A DNA stretch of 64,000 nt from Pseudomonas spelaei (GTDB lineage: Bacteria > Pseudomonadota > Gammaproteobacteria > Pseudomonadales > Pseudomonadaceae): contig NZ_WNNK01000007.1 of assembly GCF_009724245.1 (NCBI RefSeq), positions 186,001 through 250,000 of the forward strand. Direction: 5' to 3'. Within the stretch, counting starts at the first letter, position 1; each line of letters begins with the position of its first letter. Below are positions 44,950 to 55,251 of this stretch, one piece after another. A model generated the notes under the pieces. That model worked only from the letters and a program-made list of their open reading frames with translations. It made no database searches and was not told the DNA's origin. The translations under genes and the position numbers were made by a program.

Positions 44950-45888
44950 TCAGGCCAGTGCCGCGCGAGCGGCAGCGAAGGCATCCGGGATATTGAGGTT
45001 GGAAGTCGACACGCCTTCGGCGCAGCGCTTGTTCAGGCCGGCCAGGACTTTGCCTGGGCCGCACTCGACCAATTGGGTGGCGCCGTTGGCGGCCAGGGTC
45101 TGCACCGACTCAACCCAGCGAACCGGCTTGTACAGCTGCTCCAGCAGGTCGCGCTTGAGGACTTCCAGGTCTTTGACAACGGCAGCGCTGACGTTCTGCA
45201 CCAGCGGAATCTGCGGCGCCTGCCAATTGATAGCAGCAACAGACTCGGCAAAACGCTCGGCAGCCGGGCGCATCAGCTCACAGTGGGACGGCACGCTGAC
45301 CGGCAGCGGCATGGCACGCTTGGCGCCACGAGCCTTGCAGCCTTCAATCGCACGCTCAACAGCCGCCTTGGCACCGGCGATCACCACCTGGCCCGGCGAG
45401 TTGAAGTTGACGGCACTGACCACTTCGCCCTGAGCCGCTTCGGCACAGGCGGCGATCACGTCAGCGTCTTCCAGACCGAGAATGGCGGCCATGCCACCCT
45501 GCCCGGCAGGAACAGCTTCTTGCATCAGTTGACCACGACGTTCCACCAGCTTGACCGCTTCACCGAGGGTCAGGCTGCCAGCAGCTACCAGGGCGCTGTA
45601 TTCGCCCAAGCTGTGGCCGGCGACGTAGGCTGGGCGCACGCCACCTTCAGCCAACCACAGGCGCCACAGGGCGATCGAGGCGGTGAGAATGGCCGGCTGG
45701 GTCTTGTCGGTTTGGTTGAGCTGCTCTTCCGGCCCCTGCTGGGTCAGCGCCCACAGGTCGTAACCCAGGGCATCGGAAGCTTCCTTGAAGGTTTCCAGGA
45801 TCAGCGGATATTGCGCGCCCAGCTCGGCCAACATGCCGAGGGACTGCGAACCCTGCCCTGGAAAGACGAATGCGAGGGATGTAGACAT
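44950..45888 (-). CDS. fabD: Malonyl-CoA:ACP transacylase
   Basis: The 312-residue protein begins MSTSLAFVFPGQGSQ and has the catalytic Ser in GHSLGEYSAL (about residue 92) and a His in VSVPSHCELM. It charges ACP with malonate. The ATG at 45888 was chosen, since the frame upstream has no homology. There is a 127-base gap from plsX, without fabH, as is usual in pseudomonads. Confidence 0.96.
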   Translation of the reverse strand: MSTSLAFVFPGQGSQSLGMLAELGAQYPLILETFKEASDALGYDLWALTQQGPEEQLNQTDKTQPAILTASIALWRLWLAEGGVRPAYVAGHSLGEYSALVAAGSLTLGEAVKLVERRGQLMQEAVPAGQGGMAAILGLEDADVIAACAEAAQGEVVSAVNFNSPGQVVIAGAKAAVERAIEGCKARGAKRAMPLPVSVPSHCELMRPAAERFAESVAAINWQAPQIPLVQNVSAAVVKDLEVLKRDLLEQLYKPVRWVESVQTLAANGATQLVECGPGKVLAGLNKRCAEGVSTSNLNIPDAFAAARAALA

Positions 45889-46015
45889 GTAACAAGCCCC
45901 TAATGATCTGGTCGTCGGTGAATTGGCACTCCACAACCGGGAGCGCAAGAAACTGACAGATTGGATGGTCAATTGAACTGGCCGGTCACATTTAAGCATT
46001 CCCGACCCGATTCGC

Positions 46016-47026
46016 CTAAGGCAACAGATCCTCAAGACGGCCGTGCAAGCGTTGCGGCAGGTTTTCCTGGATCTCGATCAAGGCGCGCTGGATAGCGCTT
46101 TGAAAGCCCTGCACACCCGCAGAACCATGGCTTTTCACCACAATGCCCTGCAAGCCGAGAAAACTCGCCCCGTTATGCCGGGCCGGTGCCAGGTCCGCCT
46201 GCAAACGCCGCATCAACGGCAATGCCAAGGCACCTACCAGCCGCGAAGCCATGTTCTGCCTGAACAACGCCTCGATACGCGCGGCAATCATGGTGGCCAA
46301 GCCTTCGCTGGACTTGAGCAAGATATTGCCGACAAAACCGTCGCACACCACCACATCCGCTTCGCCCCGGTACAAACCGTCACCCTCGACAAAACCGATG
46401 TAATTCAAGCCCCGCGCACCTTGCAACAAGCTGGCAGCCAGCTTGACCTGCTGATTACCCTTGATGTCTTCGGTGCCTATGTTGAGCAGGGCTACCCGAG
46501 GCCGCACCACACCCAGCGCCTCGGCGGCCACTGAGCCCATCACAGCAAACTGCAACAAGTGCTCGGCGCTGCAGTCGACATTCGCCCCCAGGTCCAGCAA
46601 CTGGCAATAGCCACGCTGGGTGGGTATCGCCGCCACCATCGCTGGCCGATCAATGCCAGGCAAGGTTTTCAACACATGCCGGGACAACGCCATCAAGGCC
46701 CCGGTATTGCCGGCACTGACACAGGCCTGAACCTTGCCATCACGCAACAGCTCAAGGGCCACGCGCATCGAAGAGTCCGGCTTGCCACGCAGCGCCTGCG
46801 CAGGCTTTTCATCCATGCCGATGGTTTCGCTGGCAGCCGTAATCGTCAGGCGCACACGATCCACCGCCGGATGGCTGGCAATCAGTTCTTCAAGTAGGGA
46901 GGGTTGACCGACAAGGGTCAGGTGCAGCGAGGGCGTAGCAGACAGGCAAGCAATACTGGCCTGAACAATGCTGCGGGGACCGAAGTCCCCGCCCATTGCG
47001 TCAATCGCGATGACTTGAGCAGACAA
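46016..47026 (-). CDS. plsX: Phosphate acyltransferase
   Basis: The 336-residue soluble enzyme makes acyl-phosphate from acyl-ACP, the first step towards phosphatidic acid. It begins [21 protein letters not shown] and holds [15 protein letters not shown] and [17 protein letters not shown], both hallmarks. It starts 4 bases after rpmF stops; the rpmF-plsX link is widely conserved. Confidence 0.96.
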   Translation of the reverse strand: MSAQVIAIDAMGGDFGPRSIVQASIACLSATPSLHLTLVGQPSLLEELIASHPAVDRVRLTITAASETIGMDEKPAQALRGKPDSSMRVALELLRDGKVQACVSAGNTGALMALSRHVLKTLPGIDRPAMVAAIPTQRGYCQLLDLGANVDCSAEHLLQFAVMGSVAAEALGVVRPRVALLNIGTEDIKGNQQVKLAASLLQGARGLNYIGFVEGDGLYRGEADVVVCDGFVGNILLKSSEGLATMIAARIEALFRQNMASRLVGALALPLMRRLQADLAPARHNGASFLGLQGIVVKSHGSAGVQGFQSAIQRALIEIQENLPQRLHGRLEDLLP

Positions 47027-47030
47027 GTGA

Positions 47031-47213
47031 TTACTCGTCAGCGCCCTTGTCGATCACTTTACGACCACGGTATACGCCTTCTGGCGATACGTGGTGACGC
47101 AGGTGAACTTCACCGGTGGTCTTTTCTACGGACAGGGTGCTAGCCTCGAGAGCATCGTGGGAACGACGCATGTCACGGGCAGAGCGGGATTTTTTGTTCT
47201 GCTGAACAGCCAT
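47031..47213 (-). CDS. rpmF: 50S ribosomal protein L32
   Basis: The 60-residue basic protein starts [22 protein letters not shown]. It lacks the zinc-binding cysteines seen in some L32 types (C- form). It is cotranscribed with yceD upstream and plsX downstream. Confidence 0.97.
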
Positions 47214-47226
47214 AATTGATTAACTC

Positions 47227-47757
47227 CTAAACGTTTGGGTCACGCTTTAACTGCGCCAATACACTGAACGGGTTGGACCGCGTTACCTCGTCCTCGCTCG
47301 GCTCGGCCTCGTCATCGAGACCCTCCGGCTGCTGGCATTCTTCCGGATGATGAGCAGGCACAATGGGCAAGGCGAGCAGAAGCTCCTCCTCGATCAGTGC
47401 ATGCAGATCCAATGGATCTTCGCCCAGTTCCAGCACGTCATAACCTTTCGGCAACGACTGGGTATTCGCACCCTCTTTCACCACAGCATAACTGCATTCG
47501 CTGTGGATCGGCAGGGTGACCAGCTCAAGACAACGCTGGCAAACCATTTTGACTTCAGTGTCGATAAAGCTGTGTATTACCACAGATTTACGTTCATCTC
47601 GTTCAAAAACGAATTTAGCCTGCACCGTACCGACAGTGTCGGAAAGCGGGTCGCAGAGTCTCTCCAAATCGGCCAGCAGCACTTCACCTTGAAGGGTGGT
47701 GCCACGATCAGCCAATTTGCGCGGGTCAACGTGAGGTGGAATCGGGTCATTCAACAT
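47227..47757 (-). CDS. yceD: YceD family protein (DUF177)
   Basis: The 176-residue protein is the conserved upstream neighbour of rpmF, linked to large-subunit rRNA maturation in other bacteria. It holds the family CxxC in MVCQRCLELV and the DPLDLHALIEEELLLALP segment, with an acidic tail. It faces the maf gene 106 bases away, sharing a promoter region. Confidence 0.93.
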   Translation of the reverse strand: MLNDPIPPHVDPRKLADRGTTLQGEVLLADLERLCDPLSDTVGTVQAKFVFERDERKSVVIHSFIDTEVKMVCQRCLELVTLPIHSECSYAVVKEGANTQSLPKGYDVLELGEDPLDLHALIEEELLLALPIVPAHHPEECQQPEGLDDEAEPSEDEVTRSNPFSVLAQLKRDPNV

Positions 47758-47862
47758 AGGCGCAGCATTATAGGGATGCCCCCGGCCATGTCAAAGGAAA
47801 TTCAGCCCTGTCCGTCACCTGGCCACCTCGCTAGAATTCGCGACTGCCCTGAGGAGACGTTC

Positions 47863-48441
47863 ATGCTGCCTTTATTACTCGCTTCCAGCTCGGTTTATCG
47901 CCGGGAATTGTTGAGCCGCCTGCACCTGCCGTTCATCTGCAGCTCGCCGGATATCGACGAAAGCCACCGCGCGAACGAGACGGCCGTGGAGCTGGTCAAG
48001 CGCCTCGCCGAAGAAAAAGCTCGCGCCCTGGCCGGCAGCCATCCGGGGCACCTGATTATCGGCTCGGACCAGGTCGCCGCGCTCGACGGCCAGATCATCG
48101 GCAAGCCCCACACCTTCGAGAAGGCCCGCGAGCAACTGCTGGCGGCGAGTGGCAAGCGCGTCAGCTTCCTCACCGGCCTGGCACTGCTGAACAGCGACAC
48201 CGGGCACATCCAGGTCGACTGCATCCCCTTCACCGTACACATGCGCACGCTGGACGTGGCACGCATCGAGCGCTACCTGCGCATCGAACAGCCCTACGAC
48301 TGCGCTGGTAGCTTCAAGGCCGAAGGGCTGGGGGTGAGCCTGTTTCAAAGCACCGAAGGCCCAGACGCTACCAGCCTGGTCGGCCTGCCATTGATTCGAC
48401 TGGTAGACATGCTGCTGGCCGAAGGCGTGCAGATCCCCTGA
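47863..48441 (+). CDS. Maf family nucleotide pyrophosphatase (YceF type)
   Basis: The 192-residue protein starts at an ATG with GAGGAG eight bases upstream. It shows ASSSVYRRELLSRL at the N-terminus, IIGSDQVAALDG with the catalytic Asp and the C-terminal GLPLIRLVDML. Members of the YceF group hydrolyse 7-methyl-GTP. A much longer frame opens upstream but crosses the yceD promoter region. It is followed by REPIN 5. Confidence 0.94.
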   Translation: MLPLLLASSSVYRRELLSRLHLPFICSSPDIDESHRANETAVELVKRLAEEKARALAGSHPGHLIIGSDQVAALDGQIIGKPHTFEKAREQLLAASGKRVSFLTGLALLNSDTGHIQVDCIPFTVHMRTLDVARIERYLRIEQPYDCAGSFKAEGLGVSLFQSTEGPDATSLVGLPLIRLVDMLLAEGVQIP

Positions 48442-48458
48442 GAACACCACAAAACAAA

Positions 48459-48545
48459 TGTGGGAGCTGGCTTGCCTGCGATGCAGACACCTCGGTCCAT
48501 CCGTCGCACCGAGGTGATGCTATCGCAGGCAAGCCAGCTCCCACA
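48459..48545. repeat. REPIN 5 (87 bp)
   Basis: Arms TGTGGGAGCTGGCTTGCCTG and its complement, centre containing CACCTCGGT/ACCGAGGTG. It separates the convergent maf and sppA genes. Confidence 0.92.
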
Positions 48546-48571
48546 TTTTGAGCCATGTCGCTTTCAAGGTT

Positions 48572-49561
48572 TCAGCGCAGGGTCGGCCCCTGGAAGCCCA
48601 TGTACAGCGCCAGCTTTTCAGCCACGCTGGCACCCAGCTTCTTGGAGAAACGGTCAAACGGCGATTCCTGAACGGTGAAGTCCACCAGTTCTTTCTCGCC
48701 AATCACATCCCGCGCCACCGAACTGGCACTGCCCAGACCATCGATCAAGCCCAATGGCAGCGCTTGCTCGCCGGACCAGACCAGACCGGAGAACAACTCC
48801 GGATGCTCTTTATCCTTGAGTCGATCACCCCGCCCCTGCTTGACGCTGGCAATGAACTGCTGATGAGTGGTATCCAGCACACTTTGCCAAAACTGAGTCT
48901 CGTCAGCCTTTTGCGGCTGGAACGGATCCAGGAACGACTTATGCTCACCGGAGGTATAGGTCCGACGCTCAACTCCCAGCTTCTCCATGGTGCCGACAAA
49001 ACCGTAACCGGCCGCCGTCACACCAATGGAGCCCACCAGACTGGCCTTGTCGGCGTAAATCTGGTCAGCGGCGCTGGCGATGTAATAGGCACCCGAGGCA
49101 CCCAAGTCGGAAATCACCGCATACAGCTTGATATCCGGGTGCAAGCCGCGCAGACGACGGATCTCGTCATACACATAACCTGACTGCACCGGACTGCCGC
49201 CCGGGCTGTTGATGCGCAGAATCACAGCCTTGACCTTGGAATCCTCAAAGGCTGCCCGCAGGCTGCTGACGATATTGTCGGCGCTGGCAGACTCCTTGTC
49301 GGCAATCACTCCACGCACTTCGATCAACGCCGTGTAATGACCACTACGGGTTGCGCTTTTTTCCATATCCATCAGCGGACTGAACAATGCCAGCATGCCC
49401 AGCAGATAAACGAAGGTCAGCAGCTTGAAAAAGATCCCCCAGCGCCGCGAGCGGCGCTGCTCCTGGACACTGGCCAGCAAGGTCTTTTCCAGCAATTTCC
49501 AGCTTTTGTCGTCATTGCTATCGGTACTGGCCTTTTCAGGCGCCTTCCACTCATCGGTCAT
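48572..49561 (-). CDS. sppA: Signal peptide peptidase SppA-type S49 protease
   Basis: The 329-residue inner-membrane protein has one membrane segment (about 40-60; FKLLTFVYLLGMLALF). The S49 core has VILRINSPGGSP, the Ser region in SDLGASGAYYIASAAD and the Lys region in DKASLVGSIGVT. This is the short form, about half the length of E. coli SppA. The ATG at 49561 follows GGGGTGG; a GTG at 49570 is possible. It degrades leftover signal peptides and other membrane peptides. Confidence 0.93.
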   Translation of the reverse strand: MTDEWKAPEKASTDSNDDKSWKLLEKTLLASVQEQRRSRRWGIFFKLLTFVYLLGMLALFSPLMDMEKSATRSGHYTALIEVRGVIADKESASADNIVSSLRAAFEDSKVKAVILRINSPGGSPVQSGYVYDEIRRLRGLHPDIKLYAVISDLGASGAYYIASAADQIYADKASLVGSIGVTAAGYGFVGTMEKLGVERRTYTSGEHKSFLDPFQPQKADETQFWQSVLDTTHQQFIASVKQGRGDRLKDKEHPELFSGLVWSGEQALPLGLIDGLGSASSVARDVIGEKELVDFTVQESPFDRFSKKLGASVAEKLALYMGFQGPTLR

Positions 49562-49582
49562 GCCATCCACCCCAGCAAAGAC

Positions 49583-50245
49583 TTAATTGGCCTGACTGAG
49601 CCAGGCCTGCAGTTCAGAAAAATGGTCAATCGTCAGCCTCGGCTCGTACGCCTGCAAGGCCTGGGCAGACTGGGCGCCGTAGCTGACCGCCACGGAGTCC
49701 ATCCCGGCGTTGCGCGCCATCATCAGATCGAACGACGCATCACCCACCATCAACGCTTGCCGAGGAGACACGCCACAATGGGCGAGGATCTGCTCCAGCA
49801 TCAGCGGATGGGGCTTGCCAGCGGTTTCATCCGCCGCACGGGTGACATCAAAATAATCGCTCCAGCCATGCGCCTTGAGCACCCGATCCAGGCCACGACG
49901 CGCCTTGCCGGTCGCGACAGCGAGGTGATAGCCCTCGCCACGCAACGCATCCATGGATTGCACCACCCCCTCAAATAGCGGCGAAGGCTCGGCATCCAGG
50001 GCCATATAGTAATCGGCATAGTGCTGGCGAAACGCGACCAAATCATCGTCACCGATCTGCGGATACAGGGTGCGGATGGCCTCTGCCAGACTCAGGCCAA
50101 TGATGCCCTTGACCGCCAGGTCCTCGCAGGGCTCAAACCCCGAGCGCGTCGACGCCATGTGCATTGACTCGACAATCCGACCAATGGAGTCGCACAGCGT
50201 GCCATCCCAATCAAAGATCAGCAGCTTGTAATCAGGGTGCGGCAC
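49583..50245 (-). CDS. HAD family hydrolase
   Basis: The 220-residue phosphatase has motif [11 protein letters not shown] with the nucleophile Asp, motif II in [13 protein letters not shown], a lysine in KPHPLML and motif IV in [16 protein letters not shown]. It resembles phosphoglycolate phosphatase and pyrophosphatase types, but the substrate is not fixed. It starts inside the end of rluC (14 bases overlap), a conserved pair. Confidence 0.92.
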   Translation of the reverse strand: MPHPDYKLLIFDWDGTLCDSIGRIVESMHMASTRSGFEPCEDLAVKGIIGLSLAEAIRTLYPQIGDDDLVAFRQHYADYYMALDAEPSPLFEGVVQSMDALRGEGYHLAVATGKARRGLDRVLKAHGWSDYFDVTRAADETAGKPHPLMLEQILAHCGVSPRQALMVGDASFDLMMARNAGMDSVAVSYGAQSAQALQAYEPRLTIDHFSELQAWLSQAN

Positions 50246-51191
50246 TCAGGCGCTCCACGGTCTTGGCCCACATTTCATCGACAGGGGCTTGCAGCTTCAA
50301 CTCGCCGCCATCAGGCAGCGGCACGGTCAGCATGTAGGCGTGCAGAAACAGGCGCTTGCCACCCAGATCGCGGATTTCCTTGGAGAAATCCTCATCGCCG
50401 TACTTGGTATCACCGGCAATACAGTGGCCAGCATGCAGGGTATGGACGCGGATCTGGTGAGTACGGCCGGTCACCGGCTTGGCCTCGACCATCGTGGCGA
50501 AATCACCGAAGCGACGCAGCACCTTGAACAGAGTCAACGCCTCCTTACCCTCTTCGTCCACCTCGACCATGCGCTCACCGGAACGCAGGTTGCTCTTCTG
50601 CAACGGCGCACGGACGCTTTTGATGGAGGTTGCCCAGTTTCCACGCACCAGCGCCATGTAACGCTTGTCCACACCATCACCACGCAGGGCGGCGTGCAGA
50701 TGGCGCAACATGCTGCGTTTCTTGGCGATCATCAGCAGCCCGGAGGTGTCGCGGTCCAGACGATGGACCAGCTCCAGCTCCTTCGCATCCGGGCGCAACT
50801 GACGAAAGGCTTCGATCACCCCGTAATTGAGGCCGCTGCCACCGTGAACAGCAATGCCACACGGCTTGTTGATCACAATCAGCGCCTTGTCTTCGAAGAC
50901 AATCGACGCTTCAAGGCGCTGCAACAGGCCTTGGGCCAGAGGGACAGGCTCGTCACGTTCAGGCACCCGTACTGGTGGCACACGGACGATATCGCCCGCC
51001 TGCAGTTTGTACTCGGGCTTGATCCGGCCCTTGTTCACGCGCACTTCGCCTTTACGCAAAATGCGGTAAATCAAGGTCTTGGGCACGCCTTTGAGCCTGG
51101 CAAGAAGAAAGTTGTCGATGCGTTGGCCGGCATATTCCGGCGAGACCTCAAGCAGCTGGACGCTGGGGGTCTGGGGGGCGGTAGTCGTCAT
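50232..51191 (-). CDS. rluC: 23S rRNA pseudouridine synthase (955/2504/2580)
   Basis: The 319-residue enzyme has an N-terminal S4 RNA-binding domain (about 20-75; [30 protein letters not shown]) and the RluA-type core with the catalytic Asp in [12 protein letters not shown]. It diverges from rne, as in many gammaproteobacteria. Confidence 0.96.
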   Translation of the reverse strand: MTTTAPQTPSVQLLEVSPEYAGQRIDNFLLARLKGVPKTLIYRILRKGEVRVNKGRIKPEYKLQAGDIVRVPPVRVPERDEPVPLAQGLLQRLEASIVFEDKALIVINKPCGIAVHGGSGLNYGVIEAFRQLRPDAKELELVHRLDRDTSGLLMIAKKRSMLRHLHAALRGDGVDKRYMALVRGNWATSIKSVRAPLQKSNLRSGERMVEVDEEGKEALTLFKVLRRFGDFATMVEAKPVTGRTHQIRVHTLHAGHCIAGDTKYGDEDFSKEIRDLGGKRLFLHAYMLTVPLPDGGELKLQAPVDEMWAKTVERLSAAP

Positions 51192-51950
51192 GCCGGCGAT
51201 GATAACAATTTTTTATGGAATTGAAGCACTTAATCATTGCTGCTATAGTCGCGAACGCCGCCAAAAGCGGCCTGGACAGAGGACTAGCGGCAAACTGCCG
51301 GCCCTGACCATCGCAATTCATCAGGACGCGAGGCCGTCCTACGGGGCTTTCGCCACCCTGGAAGGCTCGAGATTGTAACAAGCGCAGGTGACATGAGGCC
51401 TGAAGCGAGTGCAAAAAGCAGAGTGAATACTCGCCTTTTGCGCCGATATTTACGGCCAGTTCACAAAGTGCAGTCAGTCTTGAGCCAGACCACGGCGAAT
51501 GCTTCGGAAACAACGCCTGTTACGAGCTGAGTGAGAGCACAGTCGCCCACACCCGGTCTTGTTTAGCCATGAGCGTGGACTCCCCATTGGAGAACACGGT
51601 AAATGCCAACCCGCTGCGGATTCTGCGCGCGGCAGCACCCGAATTATCAGGGATACGTGTAGGGTGGAGATGCACAACCGTCGGACCGTGTAGCACTAGG
51701 CTTATATTTAGACGCTTCATCTCGTCCACAGTCGCCGGTTGATTCCTCCTCCTGACCTTAGCTTTTGTTGAAGTGGTGCCTTTGTCACCACCGCTAACAA
51801 GCAGGACGCGTCCGTCGCGATACCGGCCCACATTGGCGGGTTTTGCTGGACACTGGAGTGGCCAACCACTCTTGACGCACCTGACACCGACCGTGAGAAG
51901 TCGTGTGTGCCGAACGCCGTTTCCGGCAGCCCGGAAACCGACGGTACAAC
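51192..51950 (+). promoter_or_regulatory. rluC-rne divergent region with the long rne leader
   Basis: This 759-base region holds no convincing coding frame. A good promoter lies at its left end (51221-51249), predicting an rne leader of about 695 bases, longer than the roughly 360 bases in E. coli. Two perfect hairpins lie near the end: GAGTGG-CCAA-CCACTC (51856-51871) and GTTTCCGG-CAGC-CCGGAAAC (51919-51938). The latter ends 12 bases before the start codon. Leader structures of rne mediate autoregulation in E. coli, and a similar role is inferred here. Confidence 0.65.
51221..51249 (+). promoter_or_regulatory. Predicted sigma70 promoter of rne
   Basis: TTGAAG (51221-51226), a 17-base spacer and TATAGT (51244-51249). 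Start predicted at about 51256. Confidence 0.65.
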
Positions 51951-54900
51951 ATGAAAAGAATGCTGATTAACGCAACTCAACCCGAAGAGTTGCGTGTTGC
52001 ACTGGTAGATGGCCAACGCCTCTACGACCTGGACATCGAGTCCGGTGCACGCGAGCAGAAGAAGGCCAACATCTATAAAGGCCGGATTACTCGCATCGAA
52101 CCAAGCCTTGAGGCTGCCTTTGTCGATTTCGGCTCCGAGCGCCACGGCTTCCTGCCCCTCAAAGAAATCTCCCGCGAATACTTCAAGAAAGCTCCTGAAG
52201 GCCGCGTGAACATCAAGGACGTCCTGAGCGAAGGCCAGGAAGTCATCGTTCAGGTAGAAAAAGAAGAACGTGGCAACAAGGGCGCCGCCCTGACCACCTT
52301 CATCAGTCTGGCTGGCCGTTACCTGGTCCTGATGCCGAACAACCCACGTGCCGGTGGTATTTCTCGCCGCATCGAAGGTGAAGAGCGCAACGAACTGCGT
52401 GAAGCACTGAACGGCCTGATCGCTCCGGCCGACATGGGCCTGATCGTGCGCACTGCCGGCCTGGGCCGCAGCAGCGAAGAAATGCAGTGGGACCTCGATT
52501 ACCTGCTGCAACTGTGGACCGCCATCAAAGAAGCGTCCCTGGACCGTTCCGCGCCATTCCTGATCTACCAGGAAAGCAACGTGATCATCCGCGCCATCCG
52601 CGATTACCTGCGCCAGGACATCGGCGAAGTGCTGATCGACAGCGTTGAAGCCCAGGACGAAGCCCTGACCTTCATCCGCCAGGTGATGCCGCAGTACGCC
52701 AGCAAGATCAAGCTGTACGAAGACAGCGTTCCGCTGTTCAACCGTTTCCAGATCGAAAGCCAGATCGAGACCGCCTTCCAGCGCGTCGTCGAATTGCCTT
52801 CCGGTGGCTCCATCGTTATCGATCCGACCGAAGCCCTGGTGTCCATCGACATCAACTCGGCGCGCGCTACCAAAGGCAGCGACATCGAAGAGACCGCCCT
52901 GCAGACCAACCTGGAAGCGGCTGAAGAAATCGCCCGCCAGCTGCGCCTGCGTGACATCGGCGGCCTGATCGTCATCGACTTCATCGACATGACTCCGGCC
53001 AAGAACCAGCGCGCCGTGGAAGAAAAAGTCCGCGAATGCCTGGAAGCTGACCGTGCCCGCGTACAAGTCGGCCGTATCTCGCGCTTCGGCCTGCTGGAGA
53101 TGTCCCGCCAGCGCCTGCGTCCATCCCTGGGCGAAAGCAGCGGTATCGTCTGCCCGCGTTGCAACGGCACCGGCATCATCCGTGACGTTGAATCGCTGTC
53201 CCTGGCCATCCTGCGCCTGATCGAAGAAGAAGCCCTGAAAGACCGCACTGCTGAAGTGCGCGCCCAGGTGCCGATCCCGGTGGCCGCGTTCCTGCTTAAC
53301 GAAAAACGCAACTCGATCACCAAGATCGAACTGCGCACGCGTGCCCGCATCGTCATCCTGCCGAACGATCACCTCGAGACGCCGCACTTCGAAGTGCAGC
53401 GCCTGCGTGATGACAGCCCGGAAGCCCACACCAATCAGTCCAGCTACGAAATCGCTGCTGCCGCTGCCGAAGTGGAAGAAGTCCAGCCAGCTGCTGCGAC
53501 CCGCACCCTGGTTCGCCAGGAAGCGGCCGTCAAGACCGCGCCAGCCCGTGCCAACGCACCGGTTCCGGTTGAAGCCGCAGCTCCGGTTGCCGCGCCAGCC
53601 GTCATGCCTGAACCAAGCCTGTTCAAGGGCCTGGTGAAGTCGCTGGTCAGCCTGTTCGCTACCAAGGAAGAGCCAGTGGCTCCGACTGTGGCCGAGAAGC
53701 CAGTCACCGAGCGTCCTGCCCGCAACGAAGAGCGTCGCAACGGTCGCCAGCAGAGCCGTAACCGCAACGGTCGTCGTGACGAAGAGCGCAAGCCTCGCGA
53801 AGAACGTGCTCCGCGTGAAGAACGCGCACCACGTGAAGAGCGTCAGCCACGCGAAGCCCGTGAAGAAACCCCGGCCGTAGCCCGTGAAGAACGTGCACCA
53901 CGCGCGCCTCGCGAAGAGCGCGCACCGCGTGCACCTCGTGAAGACCGCAAGCCACGTGGCGAGCGTGAAGAACGCGTGCGTGAACTGCGCGAACCTCTGG
54001 ATGCCGCTCCAGCCGTGGCCACTGCCGTCACTGCCGAAGAACGCCCAGCGCGCCAGCCTCGTGAAGAACGTGCTCCACGCGCACCGCGTGAAGAGCGTCA
54101 ACCTCGCGCCGAGCAAGCTGCAGCCGCCAGCGAAGAAGAACTGCTGTCCAACGACGAGCAGCAACAGGAAGACGGTCAGGAGCACGCCGAAGGCGATCGC
54201 CCACGCCGCCGCTCCCGTGGCCAGCGTCGTCGCAGCAACCGTCGCGAGCGTCAACGCGATGCCAACGGCAACGTGATCGAAGGCTCGGAAGAAACTGGCG
54301 AAGCGACTGAAGACAATACCAGCGAACCGACTGGCGCCGAACTGGCTGCCGGCCTGGCCGTTACCGCTGCCGTTGCCAGCTCGGTCATCAGCGCACCTGC
54401 TGAAGCCCAGGCCAATGAGCAAGCCGAACGCGCTACCGCTGCGGTCCAGGAACATACTGTTGTAGAAACGCCCGTCGTTGAAGCACCAGTGGTTGAAGCA
54501 ACGACTCCAGTCGAAGCGCCAGTTGTTCCGGAAGTGGAAGTTGCACCGGTTCGTGAAGTTCGCCAAGCGCTGCCGGAAGTTGAAGTGGCTGCCGAACCTG
54601 CTGTGGTTGCCGAGCAACAGCCAGTGGTTGAAGCTGCCGTCGAAGCGCCTGTCGCCGAGCCGACGCCTGTAGTGCGCGAAGTTCGCGAAGAACAGACTGC
54701 ATTCCAGTGGACGCCCGAGCCAGCCGTTGCAGTCGAAGCACCAGCACCTGCTCCGGTCGTAGAAGAAGCTCCAGCGCCAGTCGCCGAAGTGGTTGCTGCC
54801 GAGCCAGTCGCCGTTGTTGCCGAGCCAGCGCCCGTCGTAGAAGCGCCAGTCGTTGCCGAAGCCACTCCAGTGGTAGAAGCCGCCCCTGTCAGCGCCCTGA

Positions 54901-55184
54901 CCGAAAATGGTCGTGCGCCGAACGACCCACGTGAAGTGCGTCGTCGCAAGCGTGAAGCCGAGCGTCTGCAGAAGGAAGCCGAACAGGCTGCCGTTGCTGC
55001 TCCGGTCGTTGCCGAAGCTGCACCGGTTGTGGCTGAAGTCGTCGAGGCATCCGTCCCGGCAGTTGAAGCTGTGGTTGAGCACACCGCCCCCGCCATCGAC
55101 GAGAACCTGCGTTCCGTTGAGGAAGTGGTCGAGCACAACCCTAAAGCCCTGGAAGAAGAGCACGAGCCTAAACCCCTCGCCTGA
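51951..55184 (+). CDS. rne: Ribonuclease E
   Basis: The 1077-residue endoribonuclease initiates mRNA decay and matures rRNA and tRNA. The catalytic half (1 to about 500) has the S1 domain and the metal-binding Asp residues D300 ([13 protein letters not shown]) and D343 (IVIDFIDM), matching E. coli D303 and D346. The zinc-link is CPRC at 401-404. The C-terminal half is disordered: a membrane-anchoring amphipathic helix ([19 protein letters not shown], 556-574), REER/PRE repeats (about 616-683 and 701-722), then Pro/Glu/Val/Ala-rich stretches. An [16 protein letters not shown] motif follows at 991 onwards. The ATG at 51951 gives the conserved start [13 protein letters not shown] but has no clear Shine-Dalgarno; a hairpin lies just upstream. 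Confidence 0.97.
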   Translation: MKRMLINATQPEELRVALVDGQRLYDLDIESGAREQKKANIYKGRITRIEPSLEAAFVDFGSERHGFLPLKEISREYFKKAPEGRVNIKDVLSEGQEVIVQVEKEERGNKGAALTTFISLAGRYLVLMPNNPRAGGISRRIEGEERNELREALNGLIAPADMGLIVRTAGLGRSSEEMQWDLDYLLQLWTAIKEASLDRSAPFLIYQESNVIIRAIRDYLRQDIGEVLIDSVEAQDEALTFIRQVMPQYASKIKLYEDSVPLFNRFQIESQIETAFQRVVELPSGGSIVIDPTEALVSIDINSARATKGSDIEETALQTNLEAAEEIARQLRLRDIGGLIVIDFIDMTPAKNQRAVEEKVRECLEADRARVQVGRISRFGLLEMSRQRLRPSLGESSGIVCPRCNGTGIIRDVESLSLAILRLIEEEALKDRTAEVRAQVPIPVAAFLLNEKRNSITKIELRTRARIVILPNDHLETPHFEVQRLRDDSPEAHTNQSSYEIAAAAAEVEEVQPAAATRTLVRQEAAVKTAPARANAPVPVEAAAPVAAPAVMPEPSLFKGLVKSLVSLFATKEEPVAPTVAEKPVTERPARNEERRNGRQQSRNRNGRRDEERKPREERAPREERAPREERQPREAREETPAVAREERAPRAPREERAPRAPREDRKPRGEREERVRELREPLDAAPAVATAVTAEERPARQPREERAPRAPREERQPRAEQAAAASEEELLSNDEQQQEDGQEHAEGDRPRRRSRGQRRRSNRRERQRDANGNVIEGSEETGEATEDNTSEPTGAELAAGLAVTAAVASSVISAPAEAQANEQAERATAAVQEHTVVETPVVEAPVVEATTPVEAPVVPEVEVAPVREVRQALPEVEVAAEPAVVAEQQPVVEAAVEAPVAEPTPVVREVREEQTAFQWTPEPAVAVEAPAPAPVVEEAPAPVAEVVAAEPVAVVAEPAPVVEAPVVAEATPVVEAAPVSALTENGRAPNDPREVRRRKREAERLQKEAEQAAVAAPVVAEAAPVVAEVVEASVPAVEAVVEHTAPAIDENLRSVEEVVEHNPKALEEEHEPKPLA

Positions 55185-55199
55185 TTCCATCGGCCACTA

Positions 55200-55236
55200 A
55201 AAAGCCCCGCCTGAGTGATCAGGCGGGGCTTTTTTA
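55200..55236 (+). terminator. Terminator of rne
   Basis: AGCCCCGCCTGA (55203-55214) and TCAGGCGGGGCT (55219-55230) form a perfect 12-bp stem followed by TTTTTT. Located 16 bases after the stop codon; the A run on the other side may let it act both ways. Confidence 0.93.
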
Positions 55237-55251
55237 TGCCTGCTGTATCCA

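Noticed and set aside
47347-47862. N-terminal extension of the Maf-like protein
   Set aside because: The frame stays open upstream, but it lies opposite yceD and crosses the divergent promoter region; the ATG at 47863 has a strong ribosome binding site and starts the family homology.
51717-55190. 1157-codon open frame antisense to rne
   Set aside because: Mirror image of the repetitive rne coding sequence; Phe/Gly/Arg/His-rich with no domain. Shadow frame.
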